Shown: piece by piece, positions 25,314 to 33,067 of the stretch
Layout of the letters: each line of letters starts with the position of its first letter
How positions within the stretch are numbered: position 1 is the first letter of the stretch
Source: JAMXLG01 sp963818925
GTDB taxonomy: Bacteria > Vulcanimicrobiota > Vulcanimicrobiia > Vulcanimicrobiales > Vulcanimicrobiaceae
Assembly: GCA_963818925.1 (NCBI GenBank)
Contig: CAWFTN010000001.1
Location: 2,170,001-2,234,000 of the forward strand
Reading direction: 5' to 3'
DNA length: 64,000 nucleotides
The notes under the pieces: generated by a model
Databases searched by the model: none
Told to the model about the DNA's origin: nothing
What the model saw: the letters and a program-made list of their open reading frames with translations, nothing else
Translations under genes and position numbers: made by a program

Positions 25314-26216
25314 GTGGCGACTAAAAATCACTATCAGATCGCGGCGGTATCGCGAATCACGGGACTATCGGCCGACACCATTCGCGCGTGGGAGCGGCGA
25401 TATGGGATCGTGCACCCGCCTCGCGATGCCGCGCGAGTCCGTCTCTATAGCGAGGAGGACGTCGCACGCCTGCAGCACGCACGTGACGCGGTAGAACGCG
25501 GACACGCAATCCGGCACGTTGCGGCGTTAACGAACGCAGAGATTCGCAGTCTGCTCGACCGCGAGAGGAAAAAACCAAGCCTTGTTGATCACGCGGCGAC
25601 ACACACGGTAAAAGATGTCTTGACCGCCGTTGAATCATACGACATCATGCGCGCGGAAGCGCTGCTGAGTGCGGCGGCGCTACTCATGCCGCCGAGCCGG
25701 CTCGTCGTCGACGTGTTAGTGCCAATAATGCGAACGATCGGCGATCGATGGGAATCCGGACGCCTTTCCATCGCCCAGGAACATCTAATGTCGCAACTCG
25801 TTCGAAATCTTCTAGGCGCTCTCGTACGTACGAGCACGACGACCAAGAAGCGAACGATGCTCTTTGCAACGCCGGCGGGTGAAGCGCACGAATTTGGTTT
25901 ATTGTTTGCAGCCGCGCTCGCAGCAACGGCCGGCGTAAAGACGTCAATCTTGGGAAGCAATGTGCCGGCACGGGAACTGCTGCGAGCCGCACGCAAGACA
26001 CTGCCGGATATCATCGTGCTCGGCGTCCTTCAAAGCGACGATCATCTCGGGATTTCCCAGTACTGCCGAGAGCTGCTTCCGCGTCTCCCGGGAGCCTGCA
26101 TGTTGTGGATCGGCGGCCACCCCAGCGCGAAGCTCGCAGCCGGCAAGAACGCCTTGCGAGCGCAATTCATTCCTTCGTTGGAAGAGTTTGCGCGCAAGGC
26201 ATCGGCCTTACGATGA
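25314..26216 (+). CDS. CarH/LitR-like MerR-type regulator with B12-binding domain
   Basis: 300 residues: MerR-type winged helix (about 1-75, TGLSADTIRAWERRYGIV), helical cap (about 100-175) and Rossmann B12 domain (about 180-300). Adenosylcobalamin hallmarks are W146-x9-E156-H157 and E190-x-H192-x2-G195. The Trp-to-His spacing (46) equals that of T. thermophilus CarH as I remember it (W131, E141, H142, H177). The residue after the Trp is Glu, whereas in that CarH a His there binds cobalt after light. Such proteins repress in the dark and release DNA in light. The start is GTG; the Shine-Dalgarno is weak. The 3' end overlaps a convergent gene by 9 nt. Confidence 0.88.
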   Translation: MATKNHYQIAAVSRITGLSADTIRAWERRYGIVHPPRDAARVRLYSEEDVARLQHARDAVERGHAIRHVAALTNAEIRSLLDRERKKPSLVDHAATHTVKDVLTAVESYDIMRAEALLSAAALLMPPSRLVVDVLVPIMRTIGDRWESGRLSIAQEHLMSQLVRNLLGALVRTSTTTKKRTMLFATPAGEAHEFGLLFAAALAATAGVKTSILGSNVPARELLRAARKTLPDIIVLGVLQSDDHLGISQYCRELLPRLPGACMLWIGGHPSAKLAAGKNALRAQFIPSLEEFARKASALR

Positions 26217-26537
26217 CTGCAGTTGCTGACCTTTGACCATCTGATACCATAGCGCAATGGAGATCAACGTCGGTGCCCATTGCCCGACGAAGACCGATTC
26301 CTGTTTCCGTCCGCTGAGTTGCATCGCAAGCGAGCTCACAATCGCGATCCCGGCCCCCGCGAGCAACAGCGTTCTCATTGTCGAGTTCATCGGCTCGCGC
26401 GCATCGTGGCGTTCGTTCGATTCACTGATCCCTTGTGCCACGCGACCAGCGGTGTTATTGGTCGAGCGTTCAACGGCGCCCGCGATCGCATCGGAGGCCG
26501 AGCGTGCTTGATCTTTCACATTGTACGTGCTGTCCAT
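26208..26537 (-). CDS. small membrane protein of unknown function
   Basis: About 109 residues. The polar N-terminal half (NVKDQARSASDAIAGAVERS) looks amphipathic and helical. Two hydrophobic segments follow (TLLLAGAGIAIVSSLAMQL and the VGQWAPTLISIALWYQMV region). ATG at 26537 is chosen over an upstream GTG. The family is not recognised; similar proteins are common as envelope or stress-associated small proteins. Confidence 0.6.
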   Translation of the reverse strand: MDSTYNVKDQARSASDAIAGAVERSTNNTAGRVAQGISESNERHDAREPMNSTMRTLLLAGAGIAIVSSLAMQLSGRKQESVFVGQWAPTLISIALWYQMVKGQQLQSS

Positions 26538-26639
26538 GATGATTGGTCTCTTACCCGGCGCATCGACGAATCTGCCGCGCACCGAACAAAGATCCTCACT
26601 TTCCGTGCGTTGTCCAGGACAAAATCGGGCGGGTCGCAG

Positions 26640-27260
26640 TCATCTCTGGGATGATCCTAGTTCCTTCATCAGAAAATCGGTGCGGGCTTGATTTGCTTGC
26701 CGCCACGAATTCCAGCGCTCGAAGCCGTGCGTTTCGTTCGGAATGACGAGTTGTTCCATGTAAACGTTCGCCTGCTTTAAACGCTCGACGAGATCGACCA
26801 TCTGATGGAAATGCACGTTGCGGTCGTCGTCGCCTTGGATCAGAATGACGGGCGACTTCCACGTCGAGATATACGCGTCGGGAGATGACAGCCACGCGGT
26901 ACGCATGAAGCGCTTCATATCGGCCTGCTGATAGCGTTTGGTTTGTCCTTCGAACCATTCCGGGAACATCGACCAGTCGTGCACGCCGTGGCGATCGGCT
27001 TTCAAGATGTCGGAGTTCTTTGAGAGCCCCATCGCCGTTAAATATCCGCCGTACGAGCCGCCCCAGATCCCGAGGGCGGTTAGGATCAACGTGCGCAACG
27101 TGCTGCAAGTACCGCGCGCCTGCGACGACGTCCTGATATTCCGACGCCCCGGCCGCACCCGCATGCGGTGGATGGTGGAAGTCGTGGCCGTAGCCGATGC
27201 CCAAACGATAACTGATAGAGAGCACGACGAAGGCGATATTGCGCCATGCAAGGCGATTGT
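26640..27260 (-). pseudogene. truncated, frameshifted S9 family prolyl oligopeptidase
   Basis: Only the C-terminal catalytic part of an S9 peptidase remains. One frame gives FVVLSISYRLGIGYGHDF and GASEYQDVVAGARYL up to VDPNR; the next frame continues LGIWGGSYGGY with the Ser nucleophile, then GDDDRN and PNETHGFERW with the acid and base. Deleting one base in the GGG at 27074-27076 would rejoin VDPNR with LGIWGGS. A second lesion near 27215-27240 and loss of roughly the first 400 codons confirm decay. The closest relative in the window is the peptidase at 62261. Confidence 0.82.
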
Positions 27261-27382
27261 AGCTCACCACAAGTTCGTCGTGTATCCCACACTGCTGGAG
27301 CAACGCTTTGTACTCGCAGCCGCATTTTTGATTCGCGCTGCATTTTCTGGATACGGCAGTCTCAAGCGGAAAGCTATTCTTG

Positions 27383-27437
27383 TAATCAGCTAATCAGCGC
27401 TGCGGATTCAGTATTCGAGAGCTGTAGGTTCAGTATT
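27383..27437. promoter_or_regulatory. direct repeats upstream of the sulfatase gene
   Basis: TAATCAGC occurs in tandem (27383-27390, 27391-27398) and TTCAGTATT occurs twice 22 bp apart (27407-27415, 27429-27437), ending just before the AAAGGGAG Shine-Dalgarno. The spacing of two helical turns would suit a regulator binding on one face, but no protein is implied by the sequence. Confidence 0.35.
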
Positions 27438-27453
27438 TAAGAAAGGGAGCGCA

Positions 27454-29025
27454 ATGGCAACCCAAACGAAAAAACCAAACATCGTCTTGATTGTCTCGGA
27501 CGATACTGGCTACGGTGACCTCGGGGCATACGGCGGTGGCAGCGGGCGCGGAATACCGACGCCGTCGTTCGATCGTCTTGCCGACGAGGGGATGACGTTT
27601 TTCCACTGCTATGGTCAGCCGAGCTGTACGCCGGGCAGAGCGGCCATTTTAACGGGGCGCATTCCGAACCGTAGCGGAATGACTACCGTGGCTTTCCAAG
27701 GTCAAGGCGGTGGCTTGCCGCCCGCTGAGTGGACGTTAGGATCGGTGCTGAAATTGGCAGGCTATTCGACATTCTTCACTGGCAAATGGCATTTAGGCGA
27801 AGACGATGATGCACTGCCCAATGCTCACGGATACGACGAAATGCAGTACGTCGGTCTTTATCATCTCAACGCGTACACGTACGCGGATCCGACTTGGTTC
27901 CCCGATATGGATCCAGCTCTCCGCGCGATGTACCAGCGCGTCACGAAAGGATCGCTGTCAGGTAAAGCCGGCGAAAAGGCGCATGAGGATTTTAAAATAA
28001 ACGGTCAGTACGTCGACAGTCCGGACAAGGGCGTCGTCGGAATTCCGTTCTTCGATGGATACATCGAAAAAGCCGCAGCTGGATTCCTGGATCGCGCTTA
28101 TAAAGCTGATCAGCCGTTTTTCGCGCACATTAATTTCATGAAGGTTCATCAACCAAATCTTCCACATCCCGACTACGTCGGGAAGTCCTTATCAAAGAGC
28201 AAGTATGCCGACTCGCTGGTGGAGTTGGATACACGCATTGGACGTCTAATGGACCAAATCCGCAAGTTGGACACGGACAATAACACGCTCGTCTTTTGGA
28301 CGACGGACAACGGCGCGTGGCAAGACGTGTATCCGGACGCCGGATATACACCGTTCCGCGGCACGAAAGGCACGGTGCGCGAGGGCGGAGCGCGTGTTCC
28401 GGCAATTGCATGGTGGCCCGGAAAGATCGCCCAGCATTCAAAGAATCACGACATCATCGGAGGTCTTGATTTAATGGCGACCTTCGCGTCGCTTGCGGAC
28501 GTGACATTGCCGGAGAAAGACCGTGATGGCCAACCGACGATCTTCGATAGCTTTGATATGACGCCAGTCTTCTTTGGAACAGGACCGTGCCCGCGAAATG
28601 AGTGGCACTACTTCACTGAAAACGAACTGTTACCAGGAGCAATCCGCGTCGGAAACTACAAGATGGTCTTCAATCTGCGCGGAGACGATGGTGCTCCAAC
28701 GGGCGGCTTGGCAGTGGATAGTAATCTCGGCTGGAAAGGCGGAGAAAAATATGTCGCTACTGTTCCACAAATCTTCGACCTCTGGCAAGACCCGCAAGAG
28801 CGGTATGACATTTTCATGAACAATTTTACGGAGCGGACTTGGCTTGGGCCCGTGATGCAAGAGGCCCTAGAGAAAATCGGAAAGACGTACGTCGAGTATC
28901 CACCTCGCAAGATGCAGAGCGATGGGTACACCGGTCCGATTACGATTTCAAGCTACGAGCGGTTCACACACATCCGCGAACAACTGCAGAAAGAAGGCGT
29001 GAAAATCACGCTCCTTCCGGGGTAG
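27454..29025 (+). CDS. arylsulfatase-type sulfatase
   Basis: 523 residues. The formylglycine motif CTPGR has Cys58-x-Pro60-x-Arg62, and metal ligands lie in VSDDTGYGD (Asp16, Asp17) and TTDNGAW; GKWHLG carries the second signature. There is no signal peptide, so it is either cytosolic or exported in an unknown way. Activity needs a formylglycine-generating enzyme, which is not in this window. By eye the GC content is lower than in the neighbours, and a decayed peptidase gene lies upstream, so horizontal gain is plausible. The sulfate-ester substrate is unknown. Confidence 0.92.
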   Translation: MATQTKKPNIVLIVSDDTGYGDLGAYGGGSGRGIPTPSFDRLADEGMTFFHCYGQPSCTPGRAAILTGRIPNRSGMTTVAFQGQGGGLPPAEWTLGSVLKLAGYSTFFTGKWHLGEDDDALPNAHGYDEMQYVGLYHLNAYTYADPTWFPDMDPALRAMYQRVTKGSLSGKAGEKAHEDFKINGQYVDSPDKGVVGIPFFDGYIEKAAAGFLDRAYKADQPFFAHINFMKVHQPNLPHPDYVGKSLSKSKYADSLVELDTRIGRLMDQIRKLDTDNNTLVFWTTDNGAWQDVYPDAGYTPFRGTKGTVREGGARVPAIAWWPGKIAQHSKNHDIIGGLDLMATFASLADVTLPEKDRDGQPTIFDSFDMTPVFFGTGPCPRNEWHYFTENELLPGAIRVGNYKMVFNLRGDDGAPTGGLAVDSNLGWKGGEKYVATVPQIFDLWQDPQERYDIFMNNFTERTWLGPVMQEALEKIGKTYVEYPPRKMQSDGYTGPITISSYERFTHIREQLQKEGVKITLLPG

Positions 29026-29027
29026 CG

Positions 29028-29228
29028 TTACAACGAAAAGCCGAAGCGTCGACTGCGACTCTGCCACCACCAGTCGGGCACGAGGCTCGCGATTTGCTCC
29101 CGCTCGTAGCTGTCACGGAGGGCAACTATTGCGGGAGCATCCATGCCGAGCGAGCCACTGGCACACCGCTCCACGTAGTCGCGATAGCCGTGCGCATCAA
29201 TCCACTCTTCAAATGTGCCGATGGTCAC
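29028..29228 (-). CDS. possible small protein of unknown function
   Basis: 66 codons from a GTG at 29228 with GGTGAGG 5 nt upstream. The product begins VTIGTFEEWIDAHGYRDYVE, is mostly helical and acidic, and ends just after the convergent sulfatase stop. Its composition is protein-like, but I recognise no family, so this is a tentative call. Confidence 0.4.
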   Translation of the reverse strand: MTIGTFEEWIDAHGYRDYVERCASGSLGMDAPAIVALRDSYEREQIASLVPDWWWQSRSRRFGFSL

Positions 29229-29499
29229 TAAACCCTCACCCCGCCTATCTGGCATATGTTTCGTATCCCGTTAGCGATTACCGCATTGCCGAACGCTAAA
29301 CGGCCACACAATACGGAATCGGCCAGTGCAGTGGCAACGATTAGTCCGTTCACCGTTGACAGTCTTTAGAGTGCTTGCGGGCACCCCAGACACTGCCTAC
29401 CTTACCGATATCTTGATATCAGGAATCCCTGCGTTTTGCGGATACGGGAGCGCCGCATGGCTGCTCTAGACTGAAAACGCCAGATGAGAAAGGTATCCG

Positions 29500-30033
29500 A
29501 TGCTATTATTCAAGCGGTTTGCAATTCTCTTAACGATCGTCTTAGGCGCTGCGTCTCTTGCACCCCTGGCGGCGGAGACGGGCGATGCCAGCGCAATCAA
29601 GCAAATAGATACTGACTGTAACGCAATTCAGGACGCCGTAATGGCGCTCAAACCGACCCGCGTTCTTTTACAGTCTGGGCACTGGGTCGACGTTTCTGAT
29701 GCCGATGCGGCTGCCGTCGTGCAGACCAATGCGAAGGCTACCTTCGCAGATGTTTACAAGCAGGGCGACAACTATGCTTGGGTTCATGCGCATTCGATCA
29801 ACGCGCAAGGCACTCAGCGAGCGACACAATTGTGTTTCCGCCAAAGCGATGGGACGCTCGAGCGCGTTCGCCAAGCAGCGACGATTCCTGCGCTCTCGGA
29901 AGCTTCCGCGGCCCAGGCGTACTATTCTGCTGATGGTACGGTGATACAGAAGACGCAGTTATTTGAGGCTAACGATCCGATGATTGCGAAGACGATCAAG
30001 GAGCTTCCGTTCTACGCTTCGTTGCCCCAATAA
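29500..30033 (+). CDS. secreted protein of unknown function
   Basis: 177 residues with a signal peptide (MLLFKRFAILLTIVLGAASLAPLAA) and a GAGAAAGG Shine-Dalgarno. The mature part starts ETGDASAIKQIDTDCNAIQDA and has two cysteines. It resembles SnoaL/NTF2-like accessory proteins in outline only; I would not name it. Confidence 0.65.
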   Translation: MLLFKRFAILLTIVLGAASLAPLAAETGDASAIKQIDTDCNAIQDAVMALKPTRVLLQSGHWVDVSDADAAAVVQTNAKATFADVYKQGDNYAWVHAHSINAQGTQRATQLCFRQSDGTLERVRQAATIPALSEASAAQAYYSADGTVIQKTQLFEANDPMIAKTIKELPFYASLPQ

Positions 30034-30822
30034 TTGAGCAACAGTTGCTGACGTTTGGCGCGTTGTCACGGCGAGCGCCGTTGCCGGGCGCCATGCGCCT
30101 GTCGAGCCTACATGCACGAGGCAACAGATAGGATCGCAATGACCCTAACCACGTCGAGCGCGCGTCCGCATCGAACAGCGGGCGCGCGCGGCGCGTACGA
30201 AATCCGAATCATGGCCTCATTGCCGCGAGCACGCGTTCACGCATAAAATAACCGCCGAACGGCTTACCTGGCTTCCAGGAGACGCGGCTTCGCGGCAAGA
30301 CACGATTGAGACCGAGGCCGAACGACGACAATGCGTTCATCGTAATGGTACGGAAGCGGAACAGCGCCGTTTAATCTAAGACGCTCACCGGCACTGGTGG
30401 CAAGCAGCCATCGGGTGCCTACTAATCTGCGTACTTAACAGTTGCATCAGAATGCATCAGTTCGCAGTCGACGAAAATCGCCGAAATCGCGAATTTCCGG
30501 CGGTTTTTCGGAGACGTCGCACCATCTGCAGTCCGGGTAACGGGTTAGATTCCCCAATGGCGTCCGTATACTCTGCCGAGCTATTGCTCTCATCATGTAC
30601 CGATATTCTCATGGAGCGATGGTGAGGGTCCAATGAGGCCCAGCCTTCTTGAAGCGCCGCCTTGTCTTTGTATTTGCGGCCACAAACGCGAACTTCGCCA
30701 CTCTCACGGCTGCGCTGCTTGGGATCGGCCACTGGCGCATGACCCCCGCCGGCGCGAATCCGCGCCATTGCAAATGCTTGCAACCGCGTGAGGCCATTGA
30801 GCCGGTTTAAACGCGGCAAACG
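30034..30822. other. gene-poor stretch
   Basis: No reading frame here has convincing codon use, start signal or family likeness. It contains a direct repeat TGCATCAG-AA-TGCATCAG near 30443-30460 and a T-loop-like GGGTTAGATTCCCC near 30542, but no tRNA folds around it. Together with the broken peptidase and the sulfatase it makes up an accessory-looking segment. Confidence 0.5.
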
Positions 30823-32376
30823 TCAGTAGTTCAAGTAGGTCGCCGTCGCCATTTCCCCCAGTAATTCTCCGGCGTGGTGATAGCCGTCTTTTGCTTCGTA
30901 GAGGCTGAGACGGACCGGCATCTGATTGATCGCGAATGAGAACGCGATGTGGCGCCCGTTCCGCGTCGTCATGTATCCTGCGAGCGCTTTGATCATCAAA
31001 TAGCGGTCGTTCAGCAGATCTTGATAGTCGTCCGTGCCGGTTTTCGCGAAGACCTTTCCCTTCGCCGGAGAGTTTCGTTCAAATTCATAGAGCGTGCCGT
31101 CGACACCCAGGACTGGCAGCGCGTGCAATAGCGTCGGATACCATGACTGCTTCGAGATCCACGCGAGGTAGTGGACCATGAAGTCCGGCGTGAAGAATCC
31201 GAATGCGCCGTCGCCGTCTTGTTGCGATGCAGAGTTCAGGTCGAGACCCGCGCGCTGCAGCACGGCGTGCTCTTGCGCGAAGCCGGCTTTGAGGTAATCG
31301 GCTTTCGCATGCGCCACGTAGACGGCCCACATCAGCGGTTGAAGCGCGGCGTGCAAATTTTGGCTTACTTTCAGCGTGGCGCGTGTGTCTTGTGCGAGCG
31401 TCGGGGAGACGTGTTGCGCGATGCGGTTTGCCGCAGTGTAGAATGCCGACGCGCTGTCGTGTGAAAACGGTGCAGCGTTCGGCGGTGTATCGATGGTGAT
31501 GCCGGCGTCTCTGAGGACCATTGCAAACGCCATATCGGCGAAGACGCGCGGCTCGGGAATTTGGTAGTTATCCAGCATCGTAAGACCGGCCGGAATGCTG
31601 CCCGCCAATGTGACGGTGTGCGTGCCGTCGTCATTCCGCACGTCATCGGGTGTTTGTTCGTATTCCGAACCGGCAGCACCGGTAACGATCTTGTCGATAA
31701 TCTTCACGTAGGCTGTTTGCGGCGACACGGCGATCGACGTCGGATCGCCGGCTTTTGCGCCGGCCGTTACCGTGATGTCGACGACGTTGTCGTTCACGAC
31801 GATTGGCGACACTTGCGTGGCCCATGGGCCGGCATATTGCACCGTGAACAGTGAATCATCGACGGCGACGCGGCCGTCGACGCGTTTGACGCCGGATCTT
31901 GCAGCTTGTGCGGCGAGTTCGCGAAAGACGATGAGCGGATCGCCGGGGATGGCTTGAGCGTTACGCGACCCGCCGTCGGCGTGGTCGACGTTCTCGAACG
32001 CCAGCGTACCGTCGGGCTGGATGCGTTGCGAGAGATTCGGATCGCCGCTCGCGACGAGCACGACGTCGCCGTGCACCGTCCCGGACGAATCGATTGCCGC
32101 GGTTCGATAGACGGGTGTCGTCCAGCGAAACTCTGGACCGAGCAGCGCGAGCGATGTTCCGTACGAGAGCAGCTTCGTGTTCGAAGCGACATCCATGAAC
32201 GTGTTCGCGTTACGTGAATAGAGTACACGGTGAGCATCGAGGTCGTAAACCTCGCATCCTACGACGGCATGCTTGAGTTCGGGTCGCGACGCGATCTGAT
32301 CGATCGTTTGCGCGGCGTTCGCGCGCAAAGGGACGAGCAACGCGACGGTAAGAGCGGCGCAAAGACGTTTGATCAT
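30823..32376 (-). CDS. dacB: D-alanyl-D-alanine carboxypeptidase/endopeptidase (PBP4 type)
   Basis: About 517 residues with a signal peptide (about 1-22). Active-site SNTK has Ser65 and Lys68, SQN is the SxN motif and AKTGTDD the KTG motif; a long insert between SxxK and SxN is typical of PBP4. It trims or cleaves peptidoglycan peptides in the periplasm. ATG at 32376 follows GAGGAGA. The SxN region reads SQNLHAALQP rather than the usual SDNxxAE, so catalysis may be weakened. A second PBP4-like gene is at 53531. Confidence 0.88.
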   Translation of the reverse strand: MIKRLCAALTVALLVPLRANAAQTIDQIASRPELKHAVVGCEVYDLDAHRVLYSRNANTFMDVASNTKLLSYGTSLALLGPEFRWTTPVYRTAAIDSSGTVHGDVVLVASGDPNLSQRIQPDGTLAFENVDHADGGSRNAQAIPGDPLIVFRELAAQAARSGVKRVDGRVAVDDSLFTVQYAGPWATQVSPIVVNDNVVDITVTAGAKAGDPTSIAVSPQTAYVKIIDKIVTGAAGSEYEQTPDDVRNDDGTHTVTLAGSIPAGLTMLDNYQIPEPRVFADMAFAMVLRDAGITIDTPPNAAPFSHDSASAFYTAANRIAQHVSPTLAQDTRATLKVSQNLHAALQPLMWAVYVAHAKADYLKAGFAQEHAVLQRAGLDLNSASQQDGDGAFGFFTPDFMVHYLAWISKQSWYPTLLHALPVLGVDGTLYEFERNSPAKGKVFAKTGTDDYQDLLNDRYLMIKALAGYMTTRNGRHIAFSFAINQMPVRLSLYEAKDGYHHAGELLGEMATATYLNY

Positions 32377-32478
32377 CGGCTCTCCTCGGTTTACTCGGAT
32401 GGCCTTTCTACCTTGCGCTGTGCGCAACCTTACTGATTGCGGGTTGAGACGATCGCTCGATGGAAATGGTGAATTCTG

Positions 32479-32997
32479 ATGATTGCGGAACGGTTGAGCG
32501 GCGGCGATAGCCGGCAGAATAGCGCGGCGGACGAAGTGGTCTCGCTTGTATTGCGAGAGAACGAGAAATTCGGCGAGCTATTCAATGCGATGTTGCACGG
32601 CGACCCCGTCGTTCGCATGCGCGCGGCGGATGCGACGGAGAAGCTCGCGCGCGTTCGGCCCGATCTGCTAGCCCCGTATCGCAAACGGCTGATCGACGAG
32701 GTCGGCGAGACCGATCAGCACGAGGTGCGTTGGCATGTCGCGCAGATGCTCGCAAACGTTCGTCTCGATTCGAAGGAACGGTCAAAAGCGACGGCCCTGC
32801 TCGAACGCTATCTCCACGATACGAGCGTAATTGTCGTCGTCGAGTCATTGCAGACCCTAGTGGATTTCGCGCGGGACGATCGCGGACTACGCAAACGTAT
32901 CGTTCCGATCGTCGAACGGATGGCGGTGCGCGGCACGCCGGCGATGCAATCACGGGCACGAAAATTGCTTGGGAGACTTGAAGCGAACCCGCGCTGA
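32479..32997 (+). CDS. HEAT-repeat-like protein
   Basis: 172 residues, all helical and charged. Repeated units such as LLHGDPVVRMRAADATEKLA in general form, then HEVRWHVAQMLANV and VIVVVESLQTLVDFA, fit HEAT-like repeats. No signal peptide. ATG at 32479 has no strong Shine-Dalgarno. Probably a protein-binding adaptor; the partner is unknown. Confidence 0.65.
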   Translation: MIAERLSGGDSRQNSAADEVVSLVLRENEKFGELFNAMLHGDPVVRMRAADATEKLARVRPDLLAPYRKRLIDEVGETDQHEVRWHVAQMLANVRLDSKERSKATALLERYLHDTSVIVVVESLQTLVDFARDDRGLRKRIVPIVERMAVRGTPAMQSRARKLLGRLEANPR

Positions 32998-33067
32998 ACG
33001 GCGTTTCCAGCGAGCGAGCGGGCAGTCCGGCCGCAACTTGATTGCGGGGAGGCGGGTGTCATGCTTC

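Noticed and set aside
30209..30341. Apparent short SDR-tail-like frame on the minus strand
   Set aside because: Careful reading shows a stop after 25 codons; the longer version came from a dropped base.
30530..30610. T-loop-like GGGTTAGATTCCCC that might mark a tRNA or attachment site
   Set aside because: No acceptor, D or anticodon stems can be folded around it on either strand, and no integrase lies nearby.
30457..30819. Minus-strand frame of 120 codons in the gene-poor stretch
   Set aside because: Composition is Arg/Ser-rich with no recognisable domain and no ribosome-binding site.
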